A stretch of 64,000 nt of DNA, taken from Ligustrum vulgare (lineage: Eukaryota > Streptophyta > Magnoliopsida > Lamiales > Oleaceae). The notes under the pieces are model-generated. The model did not search any database, was not told the DNA's origin, and saw nothing but the letters and a program-made list of their open reading frames with translations. Positions 45,146-56,104 of this stretch are shown in pieces (the first letter of the stretch is position 1; the number at the start of each line of letters is the position of its first letter). The stretch lies in the NCBI GenBank assembly GCA_963555705.1, contig OY743184.1, forward strand, positions 23,038,859 to 23,102,858, in the 5' to 3' direction. Made by a program: the position numbers and the translations under genes.

Positions 45146-48100
45146 ATGAGCGCCTGCAAAACCCTAATCCGTTCATCCTTTTTGTGCCTTGAATTCAAAG
45201 TCCGAAGTCCCAATACAACCTTCCGCCATTTCTCATCTTCTCTATCAGCTCATCCAGGTACATAAACATATATATGATATGCATTTATATATTGAGACTT
45301 GTGTATTTGTAAATTGAAAGTAATCATGTGTTAATCCATCTATTAATTTGGTTTTGTTAAAATTAGGGCTGTGGCTCAGAACCCATTAATCAACTTCAAT
45401 TCGGGACATTTAAGAATGCGTATCATATATTTATTTGTATGTTATAGTGTGTATATACTACATATGTATGGTATGCATTCATGTATTGGGGCATATGTAT
45501 TTATAAGTAATCTTGTATTACTTCAAGTTTTAATATGGGTTTGTTAAAAGTAGGGCTGAGGCTCAAAACCCATAAATCATCTTCAGTTTCGAGACATTAC
45601 AATAGTGTGGAAAGGGGAATTTCTTTGGATAACTCGGATGAAATGGTATCGCAAAATGTCAACCCAGAATTTCTCAGAGATTCATCTAAAGAAACAATCG
45701 AGGTACTACTTTCAAAAGACAAGGATGACATAGAAAGATTAATGAAATTTGAGCGCCGACCAGGAAATGATAGTGGATTTAAAAATGATCATAAGCCAAA
45801 CCATTGGTTTCCATATTTGGACAAAGTCAAAGCGGCTGACATGTGTTTGAACAGTGCCGAAGTGCTAGAAGCGTTGGAACCATATATAATGGAGACAAGG
45901 AAGGACAGGTTTCTGAATGTGGTGAATAGCCGTAGCTATTCGGTCTGCCTGGTTGTCGAGGGATTGAGTGATTTCGGGAACGTTTCGGCTGCCTTTCGGT
46001 CTGCAGATGCACTAGGGATTCAGTCGGTTCACGTTGTGTCACATGATGGCTCCAAAAGGTGCAACAATGTCTGAGGTGAAAATGCCTTTTGATTTTTGGT
46101 TCGATAACATGTTAAGTGTTTCAATTTTGTGCACTATTTAGGTTAGTTTCAATTTGTGCACTATTTAGGTTAAGGTTTAATATCTGTATGATTAGTCTAT
46201 TAAATAGGTTCAATTAAATTAATTGTTTATGAAGTTTAAAAGAGAATTAGGATCACTAGGGCTTCAGTTGGTTCACGTTGTGTCACGTGATGGCTCCAAA
46301 TGGTGTAACAATGTCTGAGGTGAAAATGCCTTTTGATTTCTGGTTCGATAACACGTTAAGTGTTTCAATTTTGTGCACTATTTAGATTAAGGTTTTATTT
46401 CTGTATGATTAGTCTATTAAATAGGTTCTATTAAATTAATTATTTATGAAGTTTAAAAGGAGAATTAGGATCCCTAATCTGCTAGCTGAAATTGGTGTAG
46501 GCTAATAGCGTATGATGTGAATCAAGTTATGCAACACTCAAAACATGGGTATTTGGGATCTTCTATATGTTCTATTGCAACTCTCTCTCTCTCTCTCTCT
46601 CTGATAAATGGGAGTTTCTAAGGCCTAGGCAAGTATAATTGGTAAATTGATCCATGGATATGAGTACACGATGGTTCAAAGTCATCCAAATCCTAACACG
46701 ATTAAAGATTATTCCTCTGTATACCATCTTAGTTCTGCTATCTATGAAGGAATTGCACCAATGAGTTGGATATGTTTATAAGTTCATCATTACTAAAGCA
46801 AAAATATAAGAACTCATTTGGGACCTAATTCAAGCATATAGTAATAGGGATTCTCTATCATTACTGGGTATATGAAGTTGTTCTATAGCATTCAACTTAA
46901 TATTTAGTCTAAAGGTCACTTTGGCATTTCCCATCATTCATAATGAGCGATATATTTTTATTTTTATTGTTATATGTTATGTTAGCCCAGGGAAATAATT
47001 TTCTTACTCTTCTATTGCAGATACTTATACTATTTCCTTGCTCAACATGCAGGTACAAAGACAATCGTCATGTTAGCATGGGAGCAGAGAAATGGTTGGA
47101 TATTGAACTATGGAATTCCACCAAAGAATGCTTTGAAATTCTGAAGTCACGTGGTTATAGAATTGCAACTACCCATTTGGGGATGGACGCGGTAAAATAT
47201 AATTCATTTTGGATATCTGGTGACGTGCAAATTTATCCCCCGTTTGATACCCATTATTCAAAACCTCATTTTTTTCAAAACTCATTTTCAAAAACATTCT
47301 ACTAACAAAATAATCTACACATAAACCCAAAAAATTCCGTACTTTTTAACCACATTTTCTCCGAAAAGTTACTATTTCAAACCACATTATTTGAAATAAT
47401 GGGTCTCAAATAGAAACAAGGACTTAATTTTCTTTTAATTACTCGTCTTTTTTTCATCTTGTTGCATTGTGCAGCATGACATAATGCTCGATGCTTTCTT
47501 TAGGTCTCTCTCTATGACGTGGACTGGTCATTCCCAACTGCAATTATTGTTGGAAATGAACATAGGTAATTTTTTATTTATTTATTTTCTGCTATCTATA
47601 TACTTTTTTTCTTTTTATCTTAAGACAATTGCATATTGCCATCATGGACATTAATGCACAAGGAAAGTTGTCCTAACCGAGCTAAAAGTCTAAAACCTAT
47701 AGATCTGTTGCTTCTTTGCTCAATGCAACCAACCTTCCATGTAGGCGTATCAAAACGGCTCGTCAGCTCGGGTAGTTCGGGCTCGGCTCGTTAAAAGCTC
47801 GGACTAAGCTCAGCTCGAGGCTCGAAGGATCGAGTCAAGGCTCAAGACGAGCTCGAAAATGCCAATGTGGCTCGAGCCCGAGCCGGCCCTTGTGGCCCGC
47901 CGAGCTACACGGGCCGGCCCGTGTGGCATGCCAATTTGGCCCGTGTCTGCCTACAATTTGCAGGATGCAGGCATGCAGGAAGCTGCCAATTTGCAGGCAG
48001 CTAAAGCAGCTGCCGTGCCTGCAACACACAACGTGTTGCTAGGTTTCCTGTAACGATTTTGATCTGTATATTTGTGCAATACAGATTTTTTTTTTTCAAA

Positions 48101-51100
48101 ATTTGAATTTGAAATTTGATATTTTCGGTTTTCCCATGTATTTTTGTCTATACATAGTTGGTATTTAGTTTGTAAATTCACAACAAGTTAGTTCACTTAC
48201 AAGTTACAATTTCTTTGTCATAATATTCATTGACTTGCTATAATTTCTGTTCGATTCTCTATATTCTTGTGATAATATTTCTCTCGGTTTCAACTTTCAA
48301 ATTTGAAATTACAGTTTACATTACATATGGATTTTAACAGCGATGAAGTTAACAAATTTCGGGGTAGCTCTAGGTATGTCAACGAGCCGAGCAGAGCCGA
48401 ACATCAAGGCTCGAGCTTTTTTTGGCCCTATCCGAGCCAAAGCTCGACCAAAATTTTGAGGCTCGGCTCGAGCCGGGCCAGCCAAGCTCGGGCTTTTTTT
48501 GGCCCGAGCCGAGCCAAAGCTCGACCAAAATTTTGAGGCTCGGCTCGAGCCGGGCCGGCCCCTTTTTTTCCTTCCCGAGTCATACGCGGCGAATGAATTG
48601 TAATTATTTAAACATATAATATAATTATGTACACAATAAATGTAGTTAAAATATCAAACATAAGATTCAATAAAAATTTAAATGTAGATTTCGTAAAGTT
48701 TATACTAAATTACTAATTGTTTTATATATATTCAGATTCAATAAAAGTTACAAGTTACATTGTTACAACCCTCCTTTTTCCGGGCTTAGGACCGGATACG
48801 AACAACACAGGTGAAGTTAAAAATTGTACACAAAAATTTCGTGTACAATTTTTTTAAAAACATAATAATTGAGGGAGTGTTAATAAAGTCCCCTAAAGAA
48901 TTAGAATGCGTTGGAGTACTTTGAGAAACATTAGTTTGAGAACTAGAACTGCTTTGATCTTTTTTTGCAGCATAATAATTCTACATTTCACATAATAAAG
49001 ATTCCGTAGTAATATGTGATAATTCTATATTTAAATTTTGTGAAATTCCCTTTATAATAGCCTTAGTGCCCATAAAATTTAGTCGATGATCCATCACCGA
49101 GGCTAAAACAAATAAAGAAGGTAATTCTTCCCAGTATTTGCAAAATTTTATCTCCATGGAGCCGACTACATCATTAAAATTTGGCAAATTCCTATATTGA
49201 TTGAATGTTTGTGCAATATGAAAAAAGTGTTGTAAAACAAGTGAAGACAACGGTAATAAATACCACTGCATGCATTTATGGCATCATAAAGGCTTTTAAA
49301 AATCTTTTTACACAGAATGCAATTTCCTATTCCCAATCTTCTAAATTATGGTCAAATCCATAAGTATGTCTACCATTATAATACATTGAAATAATTTTAT
49401 CATAATTTTCATATGAGTGTAACATAAGGTATGTAGAGCTCTATCTATGTGATACATCTGTAGCAAATGAATGTTCTTCTAAACTATACTCCGCACACAA
49501 ACTATTAAATGCTTGTTTTCTTGATGGTGACACATTTATGAAATTTATTGCTTGTCTAATTTTATTTAAGTATTTTTCAATATGTTTTAAATCACTTTTA
49601 ACAATTAAGTTGATAATGTGACAAACACAACGTTGGTGAAAAAATAAACTACCAAATGCAGAGTTAAGATCAGAAACAAATTTATCAATAACAACCTTAT
49701 TAACGCTAGCATTTTCAAAAGTAAAACTACGAATCATATCTTGCATACTGTATTTTGTATAATCCCTTTTAAAATCCAAAGATTGTCAATGTAAAGAGCT
49801 GGGGCAGCAATATAACCTTTTTTGTTACCACCGGTCCATAAATCAGATGTAAACGAAATAATAGTATCATATGTTTTTAAGGCTTTAATGGTAGTTTCTT
49901 TCCTTTTATTATATATAATTTTACGGTGTCTGCACGAAGTGTATTTCTACAGTAAGGAGTATACCTGGGCTGAAGATAATTCTGCACAAGTTGGGTGAAG
50001 TGAACAGGGTCAATTAAGGAAAGTAGCATCTCAGCGGCTGCCACATAAGCAACCATATTTTCGCGAAATCTTTCTTGCGAATACACAAAGGTTGAAAGAT
50101 TAAAACCAGAAGGTCCAGAACCACCAAAAACAAGTTGGGACTGTGTTGGGTCAGCAACCGGTTTCGCTTTACACGTCCTTGCTATGTGCCGGTTCAAATG
50201 TGACGTGCTTGACTCGGGCTTCTAGCTCATTTCCTTACAACAGTAATTGCAGCATGCTTTCCATATATCAACTCCATTTTCAATACCAATTTTTTTCTTG
50301 TCATATGTTGTCAGCAATTCGATGACTATTTTTTAGCTCGCTTGATTTCAACAACTTTCTCCTCTTGGATATCATCCAAGTCAATTGGAGCATTTCGGAT
50401 GCATCGATATGAGAGGGAGTGCTAGAGCTACCATGAATTGGTTAACTTCATTGCTGTTAAAATTCATATGTAGTGTATACTATAGTTTCAAATTTGAAAG
50501 TTGAAACCAAGAGAAATATTATCACAAGAATGTGGAGAATTGAACAGAAATTATAGCAAATCAATGAATATTATGACAAAGAATTTGTAACTTGTAAGTG
50601 AATTAACTTGTTCTGAATTTACAAATTAAATACCAACTATTTATATGCAAAAATACGTGGGAAAACTGAAAATATCAAATTTCAAATTCAAATTTTGAAA
50701 AAAAATCTGTATTGTACAAATATACTGAACAAAATTGTTGTAGGCAACGCATACTGCAGGCTGCCTGCAACACTTTGTGTGTTGCAAGCAGCCTACAACA
50801 TGGCAGCTGCTTTAGCTGCTAGCTGCCTACAATTTGCAGGCAGACACCGGCCAATTTGGCCCGCCACATGGGCTGGCCCGGCTCGAGCCACAATGGCATT
50901 TTCGGGCTCGGCTCGATCCTTCGAGCCGAGACCGAGCTGACGAGCCTTTTTGACACGCCTAGGTAGCTCCAGCACTCGCTCTCATATCGATGCATCCGAA
51001 AATGCTCCAATTGACTTGGATGATATCCAAGAGGAGGAGGAAGTTGAAATCAAGCGAGCTAAAAAAAAGTCATCGGATTGCTGGCAACATATGACAAGAA

Positions 51101-54058
51101 AAAAATTGGTGTTGAAAATGGAGTTGATATATGGAAAGCGTTCTGCAATTACTGTGGTAAAGTTGAACCGGCACATAGCAAGGACGTGTAAAGCGAAATC
51201 GGTTGCTGACCAAACACAGTCCCAACTTGTTTTTGGTGGTTCTAGACCTTCTGGTTCTAATCTTTCAACCTTTGTGTATTCGCAAGAAAGATTTCGCGAA
51301 GGTATGGATGCATATGTGGCAGCCGCTGAGATGCCACTTTCCTTAATTGATCATGTTCACTTCACCCTACTTGTGCAGAATTATCTTCAGCCCAGGTATA
51401 ATCCTTACTGTAGAAATACACTTCGTGCAGACACCGTAAAATTATATAATAAAAGGAAAGAAACTACCATTAAAGCCTTAAAAACATATGATACTGTTAT
51501 TTCGTTTACATTTGATTTATGGACCGGTGGTAACAAAAAAGGTTATATTGCTGCCCCAGCTCATTACATTGAAAATCTTTGGATTTTAAAAGGGATTATA
51601 CAAGAATACAGTATGCAAGATATGATTCGTAGTTTTACTTTTGAAAATGCTAGCGTTAATAAGGTTGTTATTGATAAATTTGTTTATGATCTTAACTCTG
51701 CATTTGATATTTTATTTTTTCACCAACGTCGTGTTTGTCACATTATCAACTTAATTGTTAAAAGTGGTTTAAAACATATTAAAAAATCCTTAGATAAAAT
51801 TAGACAAGCAATAAATTTCATAAATGTGTTACCATCAAGAAAACAAGCATTTAATAGTTTGTGTGCGGAGTATAGTTTAGAAGAACATTCATTTGCTACA
51901 GATGTATCACATAGATAGAGCTCTACATACCTTATGTTACACTCATATGAAAATTATGATAAAATTATTTCAATGTATTATAATAGTAGACATACGTATG
52001 TATCTGACCATTATTTGAGAATAGGAAATTGCATTCTGTGTAAAAAGATTTTTAAAAGCTTTTATGATGCCATAAATGCATGCAGTGGTGTTTATTATTG
52101 TTGTCTTCACTTGTTTTACAACACTTTTTTCAAATTGCACAAACATTCAATCAATATAGGAATTTGCCAATTTTTAATGATGTAGTCAACTCCATGGAGA
52201 TAAAATTTTACAAATACTGGGAAGAATTACCTTCTTTATTTGTTTTAGCCTCGGTGATGGATCCTCGACTAAATTTTATGGACACTAAGGCTATTATAAA
52301 GGGAATTTCACAAAATTTAAATATAGAATTATCACATGTTACTACGGAATTTTTATTATGTGAAATGTACAATTATTATGCTGAAAAAAGAAGATCAAAG
52401 CAGTTCTAGTTCTCAAACTAATGTTTCGTGTACAATTTTTAACTTCACTTATGTTGTTCGTATCCGGTCCTAAGCCCGGAAAAATGAGGAGAGTTGTAAC
52501 TTGTAACCTTTATTGAATCAGAATATATATAAAACAATTAGTAATTTAGTATAAACTTTACGAAATTTAAATTTTTATTGAATCTTATGTTTGATATTTT
52601 AACTACATTTATTGTGTACATAATTATATTATTTGTTTAAGTAAGTGCGTGTAACTCGGCAAGGAAAAAAAAGATGGGCCGGCTCGAGTCGACCTCAAAA
52701 TTTTGGTCGAGCTTTGGCTCAGCTCGGGCAAAAAAAAGTTCGAGCCAAGCTCGAGCCTTAATGTTCTGCTCGGCTCGGCGACATACCTAGAGCTATCCTT
52801 GAATTGAATTATAGCAAACCAATGAATATTATGACAAAGAAATTGTAACTTGTAAGTGAATTAACTTGATGTTCTAAATTTGAGGTGTAATGAAATGCGT
52901 GTGACTCGAGAAGGAAAAAAAAAAAGATGGCCCGGCCCGGGTCAAAATTTTGGTCGAGCTTTGGCTCGGTTCGGGCCAAAAAAAGCTCGATCCTAAAAAT
53001 TTCTAGCCTTGTTGTTTGGCTCGCGAGCCGACTCGGCTCGTTGACATACCTACTTCCATGTCATTAATTTAGATTAAATTGGAAGATCTTGAATATTCTA
53101 AGAGAGATTGTGATATTCAGGGGAATAAGCAATGAGGCTCTTGCTTTATCAGATCTGCATTGCAGTATTCCAATGAGAGGCATGGTAGATTCGTTCAATG
53201 TTTCGGTTGCTGCTGGCCTTCTTATGCACCAAGCTGTTTATGATAGAAATTTGCGCATGGTAATACCTTTTTCTTCTAATTATTAACACATTGTTTTGCT
53301 ACAAACCACTAGTTGGATATCATAGGAGCTATCTTCATTCAGTTTCATGGGTATATTATTTTACTATAGGCAGTTTCATTGAAAAATAAAAGGCCTGTGG
53401 GCTTATCACTTCAAGACAGGTTTCGAAATAACCACTTTCTAGAGTTAGATGTTTTGGCTTGTGTATCTTATTCCATTCCATTCAATTTCCTTTCCTTTTT
53501 TTTGGTTTATTCATTTTTTGGTGCGGTGAGAGTGAATTTTGTTTTAGTATATTTTTGTCTTATGATTGCAATAGGATGAAATACTTCTTCTTTTCAAATG
53601 ATGCATTTGGAGCCTTGAGTCGTTTTCTCTGAAATGCTACTTGAATTTCGATTTTACCATCCTTGTTGTGAACATGTGTAATCAACTTTAACCCACTGAT
53701 TATGCATTTGTATGCTTGAGTAGTCATGACCACATTACACACTACATCAACTTTTTCACTTTATTATTTCCATTCTAAAATTATATTTTCGTTGACTTCT
53801 CCCTTTGAAATGGAAACTTGTCGTTTCTTTTTCCCTTGCTTTGACAAAGTTAGATATGTAACATTCGTTTTCGAAAGTTCACGATGGTTCTTTGTTAAGG
53901 GTTGCCACGGGGATCTGACATTGGAAGAGCGTCAGATTCTACTAGCAGAGTTTTATCTGCGCCACAACACTAATTCTATTAGCATAGCCAATGAATATGC
54001 GAAGAGGAAGGCAGCCAGTTCGTTGGAGATTATTTCTCACTCACCACAGGAAAAATGA
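45146..54058 (+). CDS. SpoU/TrmH-family RNA 2'-O-methyltransferase, organelle-targeted, six exons
   Basis: Exons 45146-45257, 45554-46058, 47053-47191, 47504-47565, 53121-53259 and 53900-54058; all junctions are GT/AG and in frame, giving 371 residues. The N-terminus (MSACKTLIRSSFLCLEF..., rich in S, R and few acids) looks like a mitochondrial or plastid targeting peptide. Three SpoU motifs are in order: NVSAAFRSADALGIQSVHVV, then AIIVGNEHRGISNEALALSD across the exon 4/5 join, then CSIPMRGMVDSFNVSVAAGL; these form the trefoil-knot fold that binds S-adenosylmethionine. The family methylates a ribose 2'-OH in tRNA or rRNA; which RNA cannot be told from sequence. Intron 4 (5555 bp) is almost wholly a hAT composite, yet exons on both sides are intact. 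The ends of exon 2 have duplicated relatives in the flanking introns. Confidence 0.9.
45360..45500 (+). repeat. Duplicate of the exon 2 start and its acceptor, in intron 1
   Basis: AATTAGGGCTGTGGCTCAGAACCC at 45361-45384 mirrors AAGTAGGGCTGAGGCTCAAAACCC at 45548-45571, and flanking sequence (GGTATGCATTCATGTATT against GATATGCATTTATATATT) matches too: a direct duplication of about 180 bp. The first copy diverges soon and has lost the exon frame. Confidence 0.75.
46008..46490 (+). repeat. Tandem duplication of the exon 2 end and its donor, about 240 bp
   Basis: 46008-46250 and 46251-46490 are direct repeats. The second holds a near copy of the last 50 bases of exon 2 (TTCACGTTGTGTCACGTGATGG) but its splice donor context reads AAATGGTGTAAC instead of AAAAGGTGCAAC. 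A short inner duplication (GTTTCAATTTTGTGCACTATTTAGG) occurs only in the first copy. Confidence 0.88.
46578..46601. repeat. (CT)n microsatellite in intron 2
   Basis: About eleven CT units. Confidence 0.9.
47230..47430. mobile_element. Foldback MITE in intron 3
   Basis: GTTTGATACCCATTATTCAAAA on the left and the complement of TTTGAAATAATGGGTCTCAAAT on the right. Same family as 29135-29290. Confidence 0.65.
48371..50961 (-). mobile_element. Inner hAT element, minus orientation, inserted in the outer hAT transposase
   Basis: 8 bp TSD GGTAGCTC (48363-48370 and 50962-50969), lying within the outer transposase codons. Ends TAGGTATGTCAACGAGCCG at 48371 and complement TAGGCGTGTCAAAAAGGCTC at 50961: the same two end types as the outer element but inverted, so it is a close relative in the opposite orientation. 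Confidence 0.9.
48981..50460 (-). pseudogene. Transposase of the inner hAT element, broken
   Basis: Minus-strand frames 49877-50197, 49441-49779 and 48981-49271 give nearly the same protein as the outer copy (NRHIARTCKAKPVADPTQSQ, ENASVNKVVIDKFVSDLNSA, DVVGSMEIKFCKYWEELPSL). The start is frameshifted just after the ATG (about 50456). It pairs with 50970-52410 of the outer copy as an inverted repeat. Confidence 0.87.
53061..53120. other. Intron 4 end after the hAT composite
   Basis: Only 60 bp separate the TSD from exon 5, so the insertion lies close to the 3' splice site. The pyrimidine tract is weak (acceptor GTGATATTCAG). Confidence 0.7.
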
Positions 54059-54309
54059 TCCCTTGTGATGAGATTATTTCCGATGGAGAAGTTATCAGTT
54101 ATATCGTGGGATGATATTGCAGATATCTGTTTAGGTATCATCTTGAGAACTCATTGGATTTTCAAATGCAGTAGTCCATACTAATGAAATTTGTAGTTAT
54201 TTTAGTTTACTTTCCATCAGTATTGATTTTTTGTTTTATTTTCTTGTATGAATATGTAGTCTGATTTAGAGCTGAAATTGAATTTTAAGAAAATATTTCT
54301 GAATTTCTC

Positions 54310-54313
<4 letters not shown>

Positions 54314-54355
<42 letters not shown>
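54314..54355. repeat. Poly(T) tract of 42
   Basis: Uninterrupted T42 about 255 bp past the methyltransferase stop codon. Could be a minus-strand poly(A) tail of a retroposed sequence or a replication-slippage tract; no retroposon body is seen next to it. Confidence 0.85.
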
Positions 54356-54799
54356 CGTGTGGGTGGTTATCGTCTTCATCAAAAACCATATATTGAACTT
54401 TCATTCGCTAGCATTCGGGTTTGAAGATGCCAATATAACTTGATCTCGACCAATCAATTATGCAACTTAATCATCAAGAGGGCTGTCACAATTGAACTTC
54501 GAAATGGAAGAAATCTTTTCTGGGGAGATGCAATGAGAATGGCTTGACGAGTCTGTGATCTTCTTGTGAGAAACTTCTTTTGATCTTTTTTGGGGTAAAT
54601 TTTCTCCTCACTCATGGGATTTGTAGTTGTATATTGGAAGGCCTCACAGTTGCAATGGATAGAAGACGTGCCCTGTCGATATTTGAATCCGATTTTAGTA
54701 CATTGGCGGATGCTATAATAATCCTTCCATATTTGTTCAATGTTGTAAAAATTATTGCAAGTGCACAATAGTCAAACAAGTAGACCTTTGTTATACGTG
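54356..54799. other. Unrecognised DNA between the methyltransferase gene and element D
   Basis: Short open frames on both strands (plus 54580-54771, minus 54454-54768) match nothing I recognise. It could be further decayed internal sequence of element D. Confidence 0.4.
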
Positions 54800-55480
54800 T
54801 TCAATTGGACATTTTTTAAGTAGCTTGTTGAATCTTCCCAAAGTCTCGTAGAAACTTTCCCCATCAAACTATTGGAAAGTAGAGATTTCTAAATTTATCT
54901 TTGCTACATTGGTGCATTTATTTCAAAATTCTCTAGTCAAATCCTCCCAGTTAGTGAGCAACTCCAATGTAGTATCCTGTAAAGTAAATAGAAATAGTCT
55001 CAATCTGATAGCATCTTCATTCACCTCGTCGAATTGAAAGTTGCGACAGATCCATTGAAATCTAGCAACATGAGAATTTGGGTCTTCCTTTTCCAAAGAA
55101 CTTAATATTATTTCTGAAAAGATTGATTAGATCAGTTTGGAGTTATAAATCTTTTCCCCAAATGGTGGATAAGCAATAGTAGAGTGATTATGAGCTGCAC
55201 CAGCTATTCGAAAATTTGCAATTGAAAGATTTTCCTCATCTTCGTATTCGTCTTCTTCAAGTGGCTGAATGTGTACTGCTAATTGAGCAGCCTAGACAAT
55301 CGCCCTGACGACTTATTGTTCTGTAGCTATGTGAGTGTGTTCTTCAACGATTGGATTTTGTTGCCGATTTTCTGTTTTTGCTTGTGTTCTTTGCGTCTTC
55401 ATCTCCAAAGTGCATTCAATTTTGGGATCTAGAGGCTCAAGATCTTCGACTTGTGAACATAGCATACAACATACACTTTT
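54800..55480 (-). pseudogene. Decayed gag of element D
   Basis: Translating the minus strand gives fragments such as DPNSHVARFQWICRNFQFDE, EDAIRLRLFLFTLQDTTLEL and FYETLGRFNKLLKK, matching the order of Athila-type gag (capsid, SFxExWxRFKxLxxxCP), with several stops. Confidence 0.75.
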
Positions 55481-55560
55481 TCAGTAAAAAGAAAAAAAAA
55501 TCAAAGTAAAATGAAAACTAATTCTAAAGATTAATTTAAACTAATGGCAAATAAAAATAT

Positions 55561-55578
55561 TCCCCGATAACAGTGTCA
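55561..55578 (-). other. Primer-binding site of element D, degraded
   Basis: Minus strand TGACACTGTTATCGGGGA, recognisable against the tRNA-Asp-type site by position and by the CGGGGA end, next to LTR D. Confidence 0.6.
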
Positions 55579-56104
55579 AATACTTCTTGGGAAAATTATT
55601 GTTAGTGCGCAAAATAGTAGTAAAGTGAATAGGAAAAGTTTGGATTGTCGATCACATGAAAATTATTTTATCTAAATATTAGATTTTATTAACCAAGACC
55701 TAATATAGGGACAAAGCACAATGATTTGTTGTTTAATCTACTAAAATTTGAAAGAAAACAGTTATGAAATCTACTAAATATGCGAAAATTAAAATTTGGA
55801 TTTTTCTTACAAAGTGGAGGCATTGAAACTTACAATTTAACCATAGTTCCCATATTCAATTTTTCATCCCAAATTCCTAAAGTAATATTTGATCGACTTC
55901 ACAATTATATTTAATTTTTCTCTCTCGAGTTTAAATTAGTTCTGCTTAATTAAGCCAACCACATATCTCTTTATTGGATCAAAATAAGTCATAACTAGAT
56001 GCATTCAATAACATGAATTCATACAATGATCACAACAACCACAATTATGAATCTCTATGATTTTGTTAAATTGTAGAAATTTATTACGTGATCTAGATAT
56101 GTAA

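Larger units (their letters stand above)
48327..52409 (+). pseudogene. Transposase of the outer hAT element, split and broken
   Basis: Start MDFNSDEVNKFRGSS at 48327-48370, then after the inner insertion GSSSTRSHIDASENAPIDLD from 50962. Next come a BED-type zinc finger (CNYCGK, then NRHIARTCKAK in a shifted frame), TFDLWTGGNKKGYIAAPAHY, FTFENASVNKVVIDKF, VCHIINLIVKSGLKHI and, to 51918, EEHSFATDVSHR; further pieces at 51934-52185 and 52080-52409 (SLFVLASVMDPRLNF). This is the plant hAT transposase of the RICESLEEPER/DAYSLEEPER-like type with dimerisation part missing. Frame changes and stops make it non-functional. Confidence 0.85.
47742..53052 (+). mobile_element. Composite hAT element (outer) in intron 4 of the methyltransferase gene
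   Basis: Perfect 8 bp TSD CTTCCATG (47734-47741 and 53053-53060). Outer ends TAGGCGTATCAAAACGGCTC and the complement TAGGTATGTCAACGAGCCGA. Subterminal DNA is a GGCTCGAGCC-type simple repeat. The plus-strand transposase gene begins at 48327, is interrupted by a second hAT element (48371-50961) and resumes at 50962. The right end is complex: a first end (CGGCGACATACCTA, to 52789) is followed by an inverted scrap of 5' leader (52790-about 52880) and then by the terminal copy (about 52890-53052), so at least one rearrangement happened. Confidence 0.88.

Noticed and set aside
54580..54771. Short plus-strand frame downstream of the methyltransferase gene
   Set aside because: 63 codons, no recognised domain, no conserved context; could be chance.
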